A DNA stretch of 64,000 bases from contig NC_136010.1 in assembly GCF_048128805.1 (NCBI RefSeq), positions 24,320,980-24,384,979 on the forward strand, in the 5' to 3' direction. The position numbers and the translations under genes were made by a program. The notes beneath the pieces are model-generated. The model saw nothing but the letters and a program-made list of their open reading frames with translations. It had not been told where the DNA came from and made no database searches. The DNA comes from Centroberyx gerrardi. Lineage: Eukaryota > Chordata > Actinopteri > Beryciformes > Berycidae. How positions within the stretch are numbered: position 1 is the first letter of the stretch; the number at the start of each line of letters is the position of its first letter. Below are positions 34,311 through 45,939 of this stretch, in pieces.

Positions 34311-35668
34311 ACAACATCAAGTCAAACCAGTATCCGGTTTCAGTTAGTATTTAAGCTCTTAATATCTACCTTCTATCCTTTACTGTCCTTTATGTGGTGA
34401 CGTTTAATCATTAGTCATACAATGTGGTCTCTTTCAGGCTTCTAGGGTTCTTTTTAGTCACAGTCTATTCCTGCTACAGGCCATTAATTACAATTGCCAG
34501 ATATGCTATTTGCTCCCATCCTACATCGGCTGTACTCAAAAATCATTTGCTTTTTGATTGCCTCCTGCCTTGTCTTTCTGTGACGACAGATTCTCGAAAC
34601 ACTAAAAGTATCTGTAGATGTTGTCACATAAAACAACTGCAGCAAAAGGACACAAATTAATACAGAGTGTCTTAAAAGTGCATTCATTCTATTAGTTATA
34701 AAACTACTAGCCGACAATGTAAGAAGAATTAAAGAATCTGTTTCTGAAATGTGTTAATGTAGGCAAACAGCTTTTAACTTTAAAATGTGGGAAAATGGGT
34801 GAGGGGGCCAAAAAACTAACCAAGGTTTTACCCAGATGGGAGGTAACTTCTGCTTGATATGGGGGTCAGTCTCTGGCAGCAGCTTGGGGAAACACACAGG
34901 AGAAAGGGGTGATACATGCTAGGAGAGGGGGAGAGAGAGGTGTGTTAGTCCGGTTGTCTGTTTCCCAGCTCTTATAACAGTCTATCAGCAGCAGTTCCTT
35001 CCCTGGAGTAGGCCTAATTCATGTGTGCTTCATCTCTCTGTATTTTAGCTCTCACTACAGTCTCTCCTTATACTTTTATTATTCATATGCTGTGATGATG
35101 TTCATATAATGTACCAACTCTTTCAGGCTCCTGTGGTGTTATTACAGAACGTAAAATGAAAACATCAATGTTGAGTTTCACTTTCAGTTCTACGATTCAC
35201 ATAATGACTATGGAGCCTTCATTTTTAGTCATTTTCTTATTGAGTAGAAGAACATTTTTATGGAAGAAGACTTAGTGCAGATTTAGCTCTCTTGCCATAC
35301 CCACTTTTATGCAATCTCAACACATGATATATTATACACCTACAATGTCAAAAAGCCATTGGTAGATAAATGGTTCACTTTCATCAGCCAAACAGCAATA
35401 CTGTACATGCCTGTACTAAGTAATGAATGTCTACTAGATTTCAGAGGCCTTGCTTGCTTTTCTACCAACAGAGGGTAGCACTGACCCTCGTAACAGTCGG
35501 AAAGCAACATAATCTATACAAGTAACTCCACCTCAATGTTTCACCTCTTTCTGTGTCCACTAAAGCTTGTCATATCTTTCTTGTTTCTGGTCTTTGAACT
35601 GTGCTAGGCAAGACATGGCAATGGCAAATTTGAGAGGTAAAAAATAATCATAAGCCACAATCTGGCTC
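34311..35668. other. Intergenic, no gene recognised
   Basis: No supported exon or bounded repeat. Confidence 0.4.
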
Positions 35669-35886
35669 CTAACACTAGAAAGGCCTGTTGGATTTTGGGG
35701 TCTAAGAGAAGGGCGTCAGCTGAAGAGGGTAAAATTTGTTGTAACTATTATTTCCTTGTGTGATGTTAAAAATCTAACACTGGTTGTACAGAAAGTGGGT
35801 CCAGGGAAAGTCATGGAGAGACATTTTGAAAGCTGAAAATTCAGAATAGCTGTCCGTTTATTTGTGGCTTGGCCTTCTAGTGTTAA
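35669..35886. mobile_element. Small piggyBac-like MITE, about 218 bp
   Basis: Left end CTAACACTAGAAAGGCC and right end GGCCTTCTAGTGTTAA form an inverted repeat of about 15 bp with one extra base in the left arm. The right flank is TTAA and the left flank is CTAA, consistent with a TTAA target duplication with one mutation. It has no coding capacity and its termini differ from the TTAAAGG MITE family in this window. Confidence 0.65.
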
Positions 35887-36642
35887 GAATTGTATAATAC
35901 GTAGGCCTATACAATCTATATTCCATAAAGCCAAGTAAAACACATACGAGATGAACTTGTTGTGCAACAACTGCATTTAATTAAATTTCTATATTTTAAT
36001 ATATCCTTCCATGTGTTCCAGACAAAAGGCAATTTCTTCCATTATTTTCTATTGTTTGGTTCCACCTTCCTGGAGAACTGCAGTTCTGTCTCTGGTCAGT
36101 GTTTTGCGGTGTCTAGTAAACCATCTGCTCTGCCAGCTTCCAGCGGACCAGACAGCTGTTGAGGCATGACGCCCCGCCACACAGGAAAGACTGGGGCTAA
36201 TGAAATGACTGGGCATCAAGAGGGAAGCGATCCAGACCATACTGGGAGGGTTTTCATGTCACTGCCATTGCCACATGTTCCTGTGACCTCTGAAGCCTTC
36301 GGCCCAGTGGGCTACAGACAGAGATCTGAGCGCCCTGCGTGACTTCCATCAGGCTACATGGACCACCGCTGCAGCTGCCTCGTTAGAATTACCATCTCAA
36401 CATAGGTTTCTGCTTCGTCACCATCGCCATCACCATCACAACAAAACAACATATCCCAGATGCTTGAGGTTTCATCTTATGGCTATTTTTATTTTGAATT
36501 CGTTTTATTTTGAATTATTTTTGAATGGTCAGGTGCTGACATTTCTGGCTTTCAAACTTTCTGGCCTGTACTCTATTTTGGAACAAAAACTCCCCGCCCA
36601 GTACAAGCGAGCGACCGACGTCACAACACATTTCAGCTACGA
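35887..36642. other. Intergenic, no gene recognised
   Basis: No supported exon. Short CACCATCACCATCAC-like simple sequence at about 36418-36440. Confidence 0.4.
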
Positions 36643-36912
36643 AGACCTTGTTCTCAAGCCAAAACAGCAAATGACAAAGCAGTATTATTACAGTATGCAC
36701 GGTGATATATTACCTCTTCACTAGACGTTTCTGCTGGATCTCTGTCCTAATTAGCTAGCTTACTCCTCTCTCTTGGGAAAATGTCACTTTTTTATGTATG
36801 TCCATTACGGGCCACCATAAGCTGTGTCAGCGAGCTGTCCATGTTGTTGCAATTCCTTGGCCGCCAACAGAGGGCAATAAAAGTCATAGATTACTTAAAG
36901 CCCCTTTAAGTC
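36643..36912. repeat. Dispersed repeat family B, copy 1
   Basis: About 270 bp matching 62170-62440 nearly end to end (CTCAAGCCAAAACAGCAAATG; TTCACTAGACGTTTCTG; GGCCACCATAAGCTGTG; AAAAGTCATAGATTACTTAA) and finishing GCCCCTTTAA in both. Likely a non-autonomous DNA element ending at TTAA. Confidence 0.7.
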
Positions 36913-37211
36913 TGGACCTGGATGAGCTTTTTCCATGATGTCCTGAGACAGATGATCCGACGGTTATGATGAGTCACTTTCCGCTTTAATGGCTCGTTTG
37001 CCAAGTGACACAGCACGAAAGCACTGCCATAAGCAAAATAACATAACAATAAAAATCATTTCTTTCAATAACAAATCAAAATCGCTATGACAAACTAGTG
37101 AAGAAAAGGCAACAACCCGGAGGGGACACATGAGCAAGATGTAGACAATCAAGTAAGAAAGAAAATGTTCCTCTTTACAGTGCACAAGAGGCCAGTTTTG
37201 TCAGTTCCCAT

Positions 37212-38147
37212 CAGTAGGGGATAAAGGGGTAAATTGAGGTAAGATGGGCCACCCCTTGTATTTAGGCAACCATTCACAAAATGAATCATGTGATCACAGA
37301 TTAAGGAAGAATAATTAATTTCCCTGAATCTGTGATGGAGGCGAGTGCATGGAGAAAAGTGCTAAGAGAAAATGTGATTATTGCCAGGTGATTTCATCAT
37401 GATCAAGATGTCAGGAGCCTTGTATCTAAATGGAAGTAGATAGCTGATGATTTATTATAGGCTGTATTAGTTTAAGGCTATATAAGGTCAAACATGAGAT
37501 CATAAACTTACCATAAGTGTGTGTGGCGGGAGTTTTCTGTAATAAAGAGACTTGGAGATGAGAAGTTGTCCTTCTGTTATCTTTATTGCTTGCAAGCAAG
37601 GCGCAATGCTCACCCAACGAGTGTGTGAGACAAAGAGCGAAGCAATGAGCTTTGTCCACCCTTCTTATAATCATGTAGTAGAAACAGCTGAGTCATGAGA
37701 AGTCCGGCAAATTCTTATACTTGAAACATTCTACGATTAGGGTGCATCTGTGCAAAACAAAGATAAACGGGCTAGAGTTCCCAGGGTCATCTTCACACAG
37801 TAGCCATTGTCTCAAGCCAGTGGAAATGTACTGAGAGCAGACAACATAGAAATAAGACAGTGCTTAATGCATAGAGAAATAGAATGGTATAATATAATTT
37901 CCACTACAGTGTGGATCTGAGTTGATGTGGGAAGGAGTTTTGTCAAAATGTTTGTTGTGGGGTAAAACTCGCCACTGGCCTTGGGGTAAGTTGAGCCACA
38001 AGACTGACTTATCTACAGAAATTATTTTTTTTTAATTTCCATGAATGGCCAATAAGTATAAGTATCGGTTGAAATAAATACACATTTATTTTGCCATAGT
38101 AACACAAAATGAAAGTGTCTCATTTTACCCCGTTCTCCCCTATTACT
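37212..38147. mobile_element. Inverted-repeat element (MITE-like), interrupted by an LTR
   Basis: Left end AGTAGGGGATAAAGGGGTAAA and right end (minus strand) AGTAATAGGGGAGAACGGGG followed by TAAAATGAG form imperfect terminal inverted repeats. Interior has the phrase GGGGTAAGTTGAGCCACAAG, known from dispersed fish repeats. The 387-bp LTR at 37522-37908 sits inside, so this element is older than that insertion. Confidence 0.6.
37522..37908 (-). mobile_element. Solo long terminal repeat of an endogenous retrovirus-like element
   Basis: Read on the minus strand the 387-bp unit begins TGTAGTGG and ends CCGCCACA, as LTRs do (TG...CA). It is flanked by the same five bases, GTGTG (37517-37521 and 37909-37913). 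In minus orientation a TATA-like TTATAAG (about 37665-37670) precedes an AATAAA (37582-37587) by about 80 bases, matching U3, R and U5 order. No internal gag/pol/env sequence is next to it, so it is the scar left by LTR-LTR recombination. It interrupts the older inverted-repeat element. Confidence 0.8.
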
Positions 38148-39374
38148 AGGGGACCGGCTCCACTAGAATACAGCAGTTCATCTTTTACTTGACAAATAAT
38201 GGACATAGAGGATTCAGAGGGGATTAAAGTCACTGTGGAAATCGCCAGGAATCACTGGACATCCCCAGTAGCCCCAGTCTGCCCAGTCTGCCAGGTCTCC
38301 GGCGGCGGGACGCAGCGCTTCCCGAAACATCCCGAACGCCGCCTGCCCGCTCCGGAAAGAGCCGAGCGTCCACCTGCCAGCAACACCATCGGAACAGGCA
38401 TCTCATATCGGATATTTCCATACATATTATTGTCATACATATTATTTATCAAATGACTGAGCGCTGACGTGCTGCGGGACACGATGTGGATTGGCCTCAG
38501 TGTCATCCAGCAGCCGAAACCTGAATGGGGGCTTTCTACAGCCTGAATAGCAAACAGATTTTTTTTTTTTTATTTTTTTTTTTATGACAGTGTCCTGCAA
38601 CCAGAAGCCGCTTGTTCCTGGACATGCAGAAGGATTTAATGAACAAAGATGAGGTTTTCCTTGGCTTGACTGGAATAATGCAAAAATAGGGAGTGTGGCG
38701 GATCGACAGCCTTTTCTGAAAACTAACAGATCAGGAGATTCTCCATAGGGCTTCTGGTGATGTCTGTCAGATCACCGTCATTTCCCCCCAAAAAAGATGC
38801 ATTTACGAGTCGTGCCATAGGATATGATACATTTGATGCTATCGAGAGGGGGGGAAATAAGTGTTGAGATACGCCAAGAAATCGCATGAATCGGAATGAA
38901 CCCATGTTCCCCGCTGTCACTGCAACTGGGATTTATTGGCGACCAGCAGGAGCTTCTATGTAAAACCCGGAGACATGACATGCACAAGAAAAAAGAGGAA
39001 ACGCTGCTTTTGCTTCTTTAAACTCTTTGTTTTTTAGGAGTCTGCAACAGGCTTACGAAAAAAAAACCTCTTGACCATAAAGATTTGGACGATTTACACA
39101 GTCGTCATTCCCTTATGTGCTTTGTTTTTTCCCCCTTTATTTACTTATTCTGTTGTTTTCAGCTATTTACATGACATTTTATTTTATTTTATTTTTTACA
39201 TGTAGCCTATATTGTCCACGTCCCCTGTGGCTCAGCCGTTTTAAATCACCATTCCAGGCAGCCGGCTGTTGAAAATGCCAGGTGAATCGCTGTAGCCTAT
39301 ATTTAATGTGGACTGCAACAGACGGCCTACCACAGTCTCCAGCCTTTGTCTGGAGGACAAGCAGCCAACAGCAG
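38148..39374 (+). other. Possible noncoding leader region or exon of gpr173
   Basis: More GC-rich than its surroundings at 38270-38400 and ends in a textbook splice donor, CAACAGCAG|GTAAGCAG (39374/39375). No long coding frame. It is upstream of gpr173 in the right orientation, and the gpr173 exon has a clear acceptor at 53130-53131, so some upstream noncoding exon must exist. The link to this donor is an inference from position and orientation only. Confidence 0.25.
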
Positions 39375-40903
39375 GTAAGCAGCACAACATGACTACCATT
39401 TTGTATTGCCTACAGGTCCCGGACCGCAAAATGTCACGCTGTCGTCTCTCTTTTCCTGCGTGGCATTTCGTTTTAGTGTGAAAGCCCTTACTGAGGTTTT
39501 CCTGTGCTGTTGTCTTTCTAGCAGTCTCCTACCGCATACCACAGCAGGCCCAGACTGCCAGGCTGCGCACACATCGCAGCTCTGACTGGCTTTTGTCTTG
39601 CTGTCGGCTCTGTGTTGTAATAACGACGGCTCGCGTTATGCACAGCCCAAGCGACATCCTCATGTTTGGTGCATGCATCAGTGTAGGTGAATGTCATTGG
39701 AGAGAGCAGCTCGGATACAGCTGATGCATTTGTTCCCAGGCCCGGTCAGAGCAGCACACGGCTGGTTCGTGTGAGGCTGGGTTGTGTTGATGGTAATGCT
39801 GGAGTTTCCACTATAGCTGCGGGGCCTTGCTCAGCACCGGGACAGCTGACATGTACAACGCCATGTCGGGAGTCAACTGAGTTAACATGATTTGCTCTAA
39901 TGTGGCTCCTAGAGAGCATAGCGCCACCTCCCGGGGGAATTCATCTGCTGTCTTGATTTTTCAACCCATCACTCCCATCACAGCACTTAAATGTCGGCAT
40001 TGCACCACTGGTGGCTCTCCAGCCCTAATGAAACCTGTAGGCTCCATGTGGGGAGGACAGGCCGGCCTGCTGCTGGGACTCTGTCTACATTTCATCCTGT
40101 GAGGCTGGTCGCCTCCTCCCACCGACACCAAGCCAGCGGTATTGGACTGCTGTTGCTACCCAGTTCCTGACAGTGACTCTGCCCTCCACCACCAACCAAC
40201 TTCCAGCTCTCCAAGCCCCTCCTTCAGGATCCACAGCCCTCTCACACTTCCCCATACCTCTCAGCCTGTGGAAGCCTCTACTATTACTATACTGGAACTG
40301 TTAGACACCGATTCAAACCAGTCTCACACCACTGTTAATGTAGGCCTTTGTCATCCCTGCTTCTATTCTTACATGTGGATATCTTTTTGATATTGGGTTA
40401 TACAAATGATTTTCTTATCGCTCAAGAGTGAGACAGCTTCAACAGTATTCTCAATAGAATTTGCAAATATGACAATATGTCAACACATTTAGGGCATCTA
40501 GTATCTTCTGCTGAATCTGAAGTGGACATTGTCATGTGTCATTTCATATTCTGTCTGTGAATAATGTCTTTTGACAAATATATTTTGAGGAATGAATTGA
40601 TGATTTAAAATTAATATGTTTGAGAAGTCAGCAGGTTGTGAACATTAAAGTCAAAATTAGTCAATAATTTTCATCACAATTTACAAATTTTGAAGCACAC
40701 CTTGTCATCTACCCTGTCATCCTAGAGGTGCCATATATCTGGTTATAGTAGTCAGTAGCATATTAGGACTGGTAGCAAATAAATGTCAAGGCAGGCATTA
40801 CACCTATTTAGAAACCACAGTACTGTTGCCCTACCAATATTGAAGCTGGGCTCACAGGGTAATTTAATTAAATATGTAGATAGCCTACGCAATCACTCCA
40901 CCC
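39375..40903. other. Intergenic or intronic, no gene recognised
   Basis: Moderately GC-rich from 39.5 to 40.3 kb with short open frames but no recognised domain. Confidence 0.35.
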
Positions 40904-41252
40904 ACTGGTGCCGGAAGTAAATCCCCAAGGGAAACTCCTCATAAGCATTCATGTTGTCTACAGCTTCTCTAGTTTTGTTCAGTGTACAGGTGCGGATTGC
41001 TTCTAGTTCATCCACTGGGGTGTAAACATATGAAATTCAAAAACAATGATATTCTCCAAAAAAAGGAAAATAAATGGTTTGTTAGACATTGGCAATCCAA
41101 TGAAATACGAATACGTCATAAAACAGAGTTAAAATTTTCATTGAAAGATAACTTGCATAACAAGATTCAACGTAAAATTTGGAAATTGATGGTAAGACAA
41201 ATTTTTTGCTATTGTTGTGATGAATGTGGGGGAATTTACTTCCGGCACCAGT
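40904..41252. repeat. Inverted-repeat-bounded segment, about 350 bp
   Basis: ACTGGTGCCGGAAGTAAAT near 40905-40923 recurs as its reverse complement ATTTACTTCCGGCACCAGT near 41234-41252. The enclosed AT-rich sequence has a 109-codon open frame without a recognised motif. Probably a MITE-type element. No clear target duplication was seen. Confidence 0.5.
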
Positions 41253-41611
41253 CTGACGTCAGACTCCAGAAGTCTATAAATGATGAAATCCCCCTTTGGG
41301 CTAATCAATAACAAGTTCTACAAATATGAAAAAATCTAAGTTTTAAGTCTGTTTTTTGGTCCCTTAGTGCAGACTGGAAGGCAGCTGCCTTCTCCAAGGC
41401 TCCAACAGTGGCCCCGCCCCGCTCTTCACTCAGCCAACCACAAGCCATGTGGCACTGGCCTTGCTCATCTCCTCAGCCAATGAGCGAGCCTTATTCTCCC
41501 TACTTGGTGAAAGTGTTATTGTTAGTGTTAGTGTTAGTGATTATGATATAAAGACGACCCATGAGCACGCAGCCAAACCCGACGCGCATTTGCAGTTATT
41601 GGAGCTGACTT

Positions 41612-42340
41612 GATGAGAAAGCTCGTCTTTAGGGAATGTGCAGATATCAGAGAGTGATGAATGGCTCATGATAGACTTTAGAGTACCTAAGGCAATTCTC
41701 CTGGATCTCTGCTACACCCTGGAGCCACAGCTGAGCAGCAGAACAAAAAGGTCCCAGTCCATCCTTCCACGTCCAGGTGTTGTCTGCTCTCGCCTTCCTG
41801 GCCACCGGGACGCTCCAGAGGGAGATAGGTTGATTGGGCCGTCCCTCAGCCTTCCCAAATGTGGTGGATGGTATCATTAAGCTGGCACCAAAATATAGGC
41901 CTATATAAAATTTCCATATTCTGCAGTATAGCAGACTCAAATAAAAAAGAGATTCCATGCTATTGCTGGCCTGCCAAACACCATTGGAGCAATAGCCTGC
42001 ACACTTGTGTGCCTCAAAGCACCATCTCCAAAAGTCTTTCCTTATTTAAATCACAAACAGTAACACTCCATAACCATGCAATTAATCTGTCATGCCAACC
42101 TAAACCTCCTAAATGTGGTCTCCCACTGGCCACGAGGGAGCCATGACTCTTTCGTGCTGAACAACACAATGTGGGCATGCATCTTGACCAGGTTGCTGGA
42201 GACGCATGGCGCATTAGTAAGTGATCTTTTCCACTGACTGAGTAGACATTAAATTAACCAGGGTCTCACGGCTAACTAGTTTCTCTCTAGGTGATAGAGG
42301 TTATGCCCTGACCAACCCTCAGACCCCAACGATATTATTA
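41612..42340 (+). pseudogene. PIF/Harbinger transposase relic (HARBI1-like)
   Basis: Fragments of a Harbinger-type DDE nuclease in several frames along the plus strand. They read RECADI, then SDEWLMIDFRVPKAILLDLC and SSRTKRSQS at 41638-41755, then VVDGIIKLAPKYIG at about 41862-41900, GLPNTIGAIACT at about 41965, HSITMQLICHANL and NVVSHWPRGSHDS at about 42070-42150, and GDRGYALTNPQTP at about 42292-42330. The order matches the family (helix-turn-helix region, then catalytic domain with HDS and GD-GY motifs). The residue after GAI is altered in the first catalytic motif (IACT instead of IDCT). At least three frameshifts make this a dead copy. Terminal repeats were not identified. Confidence 0.75.
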
Positions 42341-43037
42341 TACACAACATTATTATACAGCCTAAGGTCTGAGCTTACCATCTGATGGAGATGCTGCTTG
42401 AATTCAATTAAACTCTGGACACCTGACAGCACAGTCTCGCCTGTTATTCCCCCTAATCTTTTTGTCCAAATCAGGTAGCTCAACAGTGTCCTGCCCTACA
42501 CCTAGCTAATAAGCTAATAAACTGCGGCCATTTCAAGTTAAACACTTTTTAGATTCTCACTTTAATTCAAACCATTTATTTTAAATTTCATCCAAGCATT
42601 TTACAGCATTGACAGCATCAGTATCCTAACTTCTTGCCATGCTTTTCTTTTCTCAGTTGTCAATCCACTGCTTACACTTTAAATGACATTGCTTTTTTCC
42701 CTCACGCCCGAAAACAACACTCCTATTTCAAAAAGTATTTCTTCTGGGTCTCTTTGTCATAGTTTCTCCATCTTTCCATTAGTACTTTCTATTTGCACAT
42801 GACGCTCAACTTAGCACACCTTTAACAGGGTTGCCAGGCCGTGCTAATCAATCGAGAGGTTGCGCATGTTTCATGAATCATGCGTTGGTTTTTTGTTTAC
42901 ATTTTTCTTAAGAACAAAAGTAAGATGATTTTAAGAAAAGTTTTGTGGATGAGGCCCACTGGCTCTGACTCTTGTTGTGAAGGCATTCAGTGTTGATGTG
43001 GCTGTATGCTTCGGGTGGGAACACAAACAGCCTGCCG
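42341..43037. other. Intergenic, no gene recognised
   Basis: No supported exon. May contain the decayed remainder of the neighbouring transposon relics. Confidence 0.35.
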
Positions 43038-43793
43038 GAACACAAATCGTCAGCCCAGTCTAAGGTCTTTCACACTCTGAAGCAGGTTCTCCTCAAGAAT
43101 TTGCCTACATTTGGTTCCATTCATTGTTCCCTCTATTCTTGCCAGTCTCCCTGCTGCTGAAAAGCCCCTCCACAGCGTGATGCTGCCACCACCATGCTTC
43201 ACACTAAGGATGCTGTTGGATGGTTTCCACTGGACTTTACAGCTCAAGAGTTAAGTTTTGGTTTCATTAGACCACAAAATCTTTTGCCTCAGTCGCTCGG
43301 TCTTTCACTGGCTTTGTACAAACTCCAGGCTGCTGTCCTGTGCCTTTTTTCACGTCTGGCTTCCTTCTGACAACTCTGCCATACAGTCCAGATTTCTGAA
43401 GTGCCACTGACTGTTCTCCAATCTCCAATCGCAGCCAAGGAACTCTGTAGTTCTGTCAGAATGATCCTTGGCTTCTTGGTATCCTCCCTGACCAAGGTCC
43501 TTGCCTGGTTGCTATCCTTCCCCAGGTCTGTGCCTCCTCACAATTCTGTCTCTGAATCCTACAGACGGTTCCTTGGACTTCATGATGGAGTTTCTGCTCA
43601 GACATGCACTGTCATCTGTGGGACCTTTATATAGACAATGTGTTTCCTTCTAAATAATGTCCAGTCAATTGATCAAGGATATTCAATTGAATTTGGATGT
43701 ACCTTTACTCAATTTACACAATAACACACATTGACATTTGGGTGATTGGGTAATTGTGTGTAGACTGGTGACAAAATTTCTGAAGGCACTGTA
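43038..43793 (-). pseudogene. Tc1-like transposase relic, truncated
   Basis: On the minus strand the element starts at a Tc1-type end, TACAGTGCCTTCAGAAATTT (43793 downward). It contains transposase pieces: KKPRIILTELQSSLAAIGDW (43289-43495 frame), ILWSNETK near 43275, and VKHGGGSITLWRGFSAAGRL then ARIEGTMNGTKCRQIL and ENLLQSVKDLRLG in the frame at 43050-43247. The C-terminal third (with the last acidic catalytic residue) and the second terminal repeat are missing, and stops and frameshifts break the rest. It is inserted at a TA into the tail of the ZSWIM-like pseudogene. Confidence 0.8.
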
Positions 43794-44674
43794 TCTCAAA
43801 ATGTCAACAAGATCCACAATAGCAGCACGTCTCCCCTGTTCCCAGACTAGTATCTTTAACACCTCAAGTTGCTGAGTGTAATCATTCATTGAGGATTCAC
43901 TTGCCAAAGCTCGCTTACTTTTGTTCTTCTATGTAGACAACAAAACAAGATGGCTTTGATGGTGAGTCATTGACCACCTGTGTGTATGTCTCCAAGCTTT
44001 GTGGCTTTATCCCAATAATACTGTAAATGTCATCTTTGCGCAATGTTTTCTTCAGTGAACACATCCATGCCACAGTGTGCTTGGAAAGCAAAGATGTGCT
44101 GACAAGGCGGCAGGTTCTGGCTTACAAAGGGACAGCTACAGTTGGTTGCAGAGACATCCATGAGACCCAACGAGGAGGTGGCTGCTTCTCCGCCTGCAAC
44201 TTCAACTGTCTTGGAGAGTGTCAGCTGTTTCAATATTGTTTGAAAAGCATAGGGTGTTGGCAGCTGTGAATGTTTCCCCTGTGCAAATTGGTGATACAGA
44301 AGCTTCAGAACAACTTCAGCAACACACAGGCCTAGGCACTTGGTCGCCATCTTCAGTTTGTCTAAAAAATAAGTCAGAGAACTTGGTAATGACTTGTTTG
44401 AGCTTTTGATTGATAATCTCAATATTTTTTGTATTATTGTTGTAGTGGCGAGATTGTTTTGTCCCTACAACCCACTGGTCTTTCATGCCATGCCAAGAGT
44501 GAATAAAAAAGCTGATAACTGGTTGGACAGATTCTCACTGTAGTGTTCAGTCAGGCAAGATTTTGAGGCAGAGGTTTTTCTTCATGGATTTGAGTGGATG
44601 AAACAGAGAGCTGTAGTGGAGCTTTAGGAAAGAAAGTCCCATTAGACTGCTGTGAAGTCCTTGTCTGTGAGGAC

Positions 44675-45100
44675 TAGGGCTGCAGCTATCGATTATTTTA
44701 GTAATCGAGTATTCTACCGATTATTCCATCGATTAATTGAGTAATCGGATAAGAAATACTTTTGCTTTATTAAAGAGCACTAGTAAATATACAAAAGAGA
44801 AAAGCTGTCCGCACGAAGCTGTCCATACGACACTGTGATTTACTGAAAACGAGGTGAAATAATTATTATTATTGATATTTATTACTAGGCCTAAATATCA
44901 TACAAGTTCATAAGACTGGCTAATGTACATTTATTTACTATGTTGAAGGGTTGCCCTACACCTGCTGACCCTACTCACTGCAATCAAACTAAACTGAATA
45001 TACCTGCTGTATTGGACTGGTGCATTTTAGGCTCCAATTGCTACTTACACCACCTGATATTTTGCTTTCTGGGGTATTTTATGCATCACTGTGAGGGGAG

Positions 45101-45152
<52 letters not shown>

Positions 45153-45939
45153 TGTGACTATCATAATAATAACATGAATGAAGCTCAGGCTTTCACAAAT
45201 TGACTGCAGCATTTTATTTTCTGTGGTTATTTTCTTGAGCAAAACTTAGCTAACTTAGGGACATCATAACTAGCCACCATATTGATTTACGTTCTTAAAT
45301 AGCCATTACATATAGCCATAATTAACGTGCATTCTTTACTAGCCTTCATCTCATCCCGTTTTAATATTAAGTGCTGACTCCGCCCACCCGGGCCAGTTTC
45401 GGGGTACGCCGGTAGCAATTACAAGTGGACCCTATCCTACAGTCCCTGCTCTCAGCGGAGGGAGGGAGCTACACTGTGTGGGAAGCGCTGTGACCGTCAG
45501 ACCTCTCTGGATTAGACAAGCAAGTAGAGAAAACCGGCATCAGCCGAACCAATTTATTGCCAAATGCTTTGGGATTCAACACATTAACATTGCTTCCCAT
45601 GGTCAGAAAAAGTCGGCAGATTTGTCGCTAGTCGCTTTTGAGAAATAAAGTCGCCAGGGGGGTCTGAAAAGTCGCTAAGTCTAGCGACAAAGTCGCCAAG
45701 TTGGCAACACTGGATCCGAAACTTTGGACACTGTCGTTTTCTCTGGCCTGTCTCTTCTCTTCGCCCCTCGCTATTTTCTCTTTCTCCAGCGCGTTGTGCA
45801 ACAGTAATAATCATCCGTGCGAAACACTGAGTGTGTATATAGTTATATGGATTAAACGAAGCTTCGATGCAAAGAATTTGCATCGATGATTTTTAGTAAT
45901 CGAGTTACTCGAGTTTCTCGAGGAATCGTTTCAGTCCTA
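44675..45939. mobile_element. Non-autonomous hAT element, 1265 bp
   Basis: Starts TAGGGCTGCAGCTATCGATT and ends (minus strand) TAGGACTGAAACGATTCC. Subterminal regions are rich in GATTA/CGAGT motifs. It is flanked by identical 8-base copies of GTGAGGAC (44667-44674 and 45940-45947), the hAT target-duplication length. The inside holds a (GT)n microsatellite and AGTCGCC/AGTCGCT short repeats at about 45608-45705, but no transposase frame. Confidence 0.88.
45104..45156. repeat. (GT)n microsatellite inside the hAT element
   Basis: About 26 GT units with one TATG interruption near 45144. Confidence 0.95.

Noticed and set aside
38199..38456. Proline/arginine-rich ORF in the GC-richer stretch near 38.3 kb
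   Set aside because: No known domain; the stretch fits better as noncoding leader or promoter DNA.
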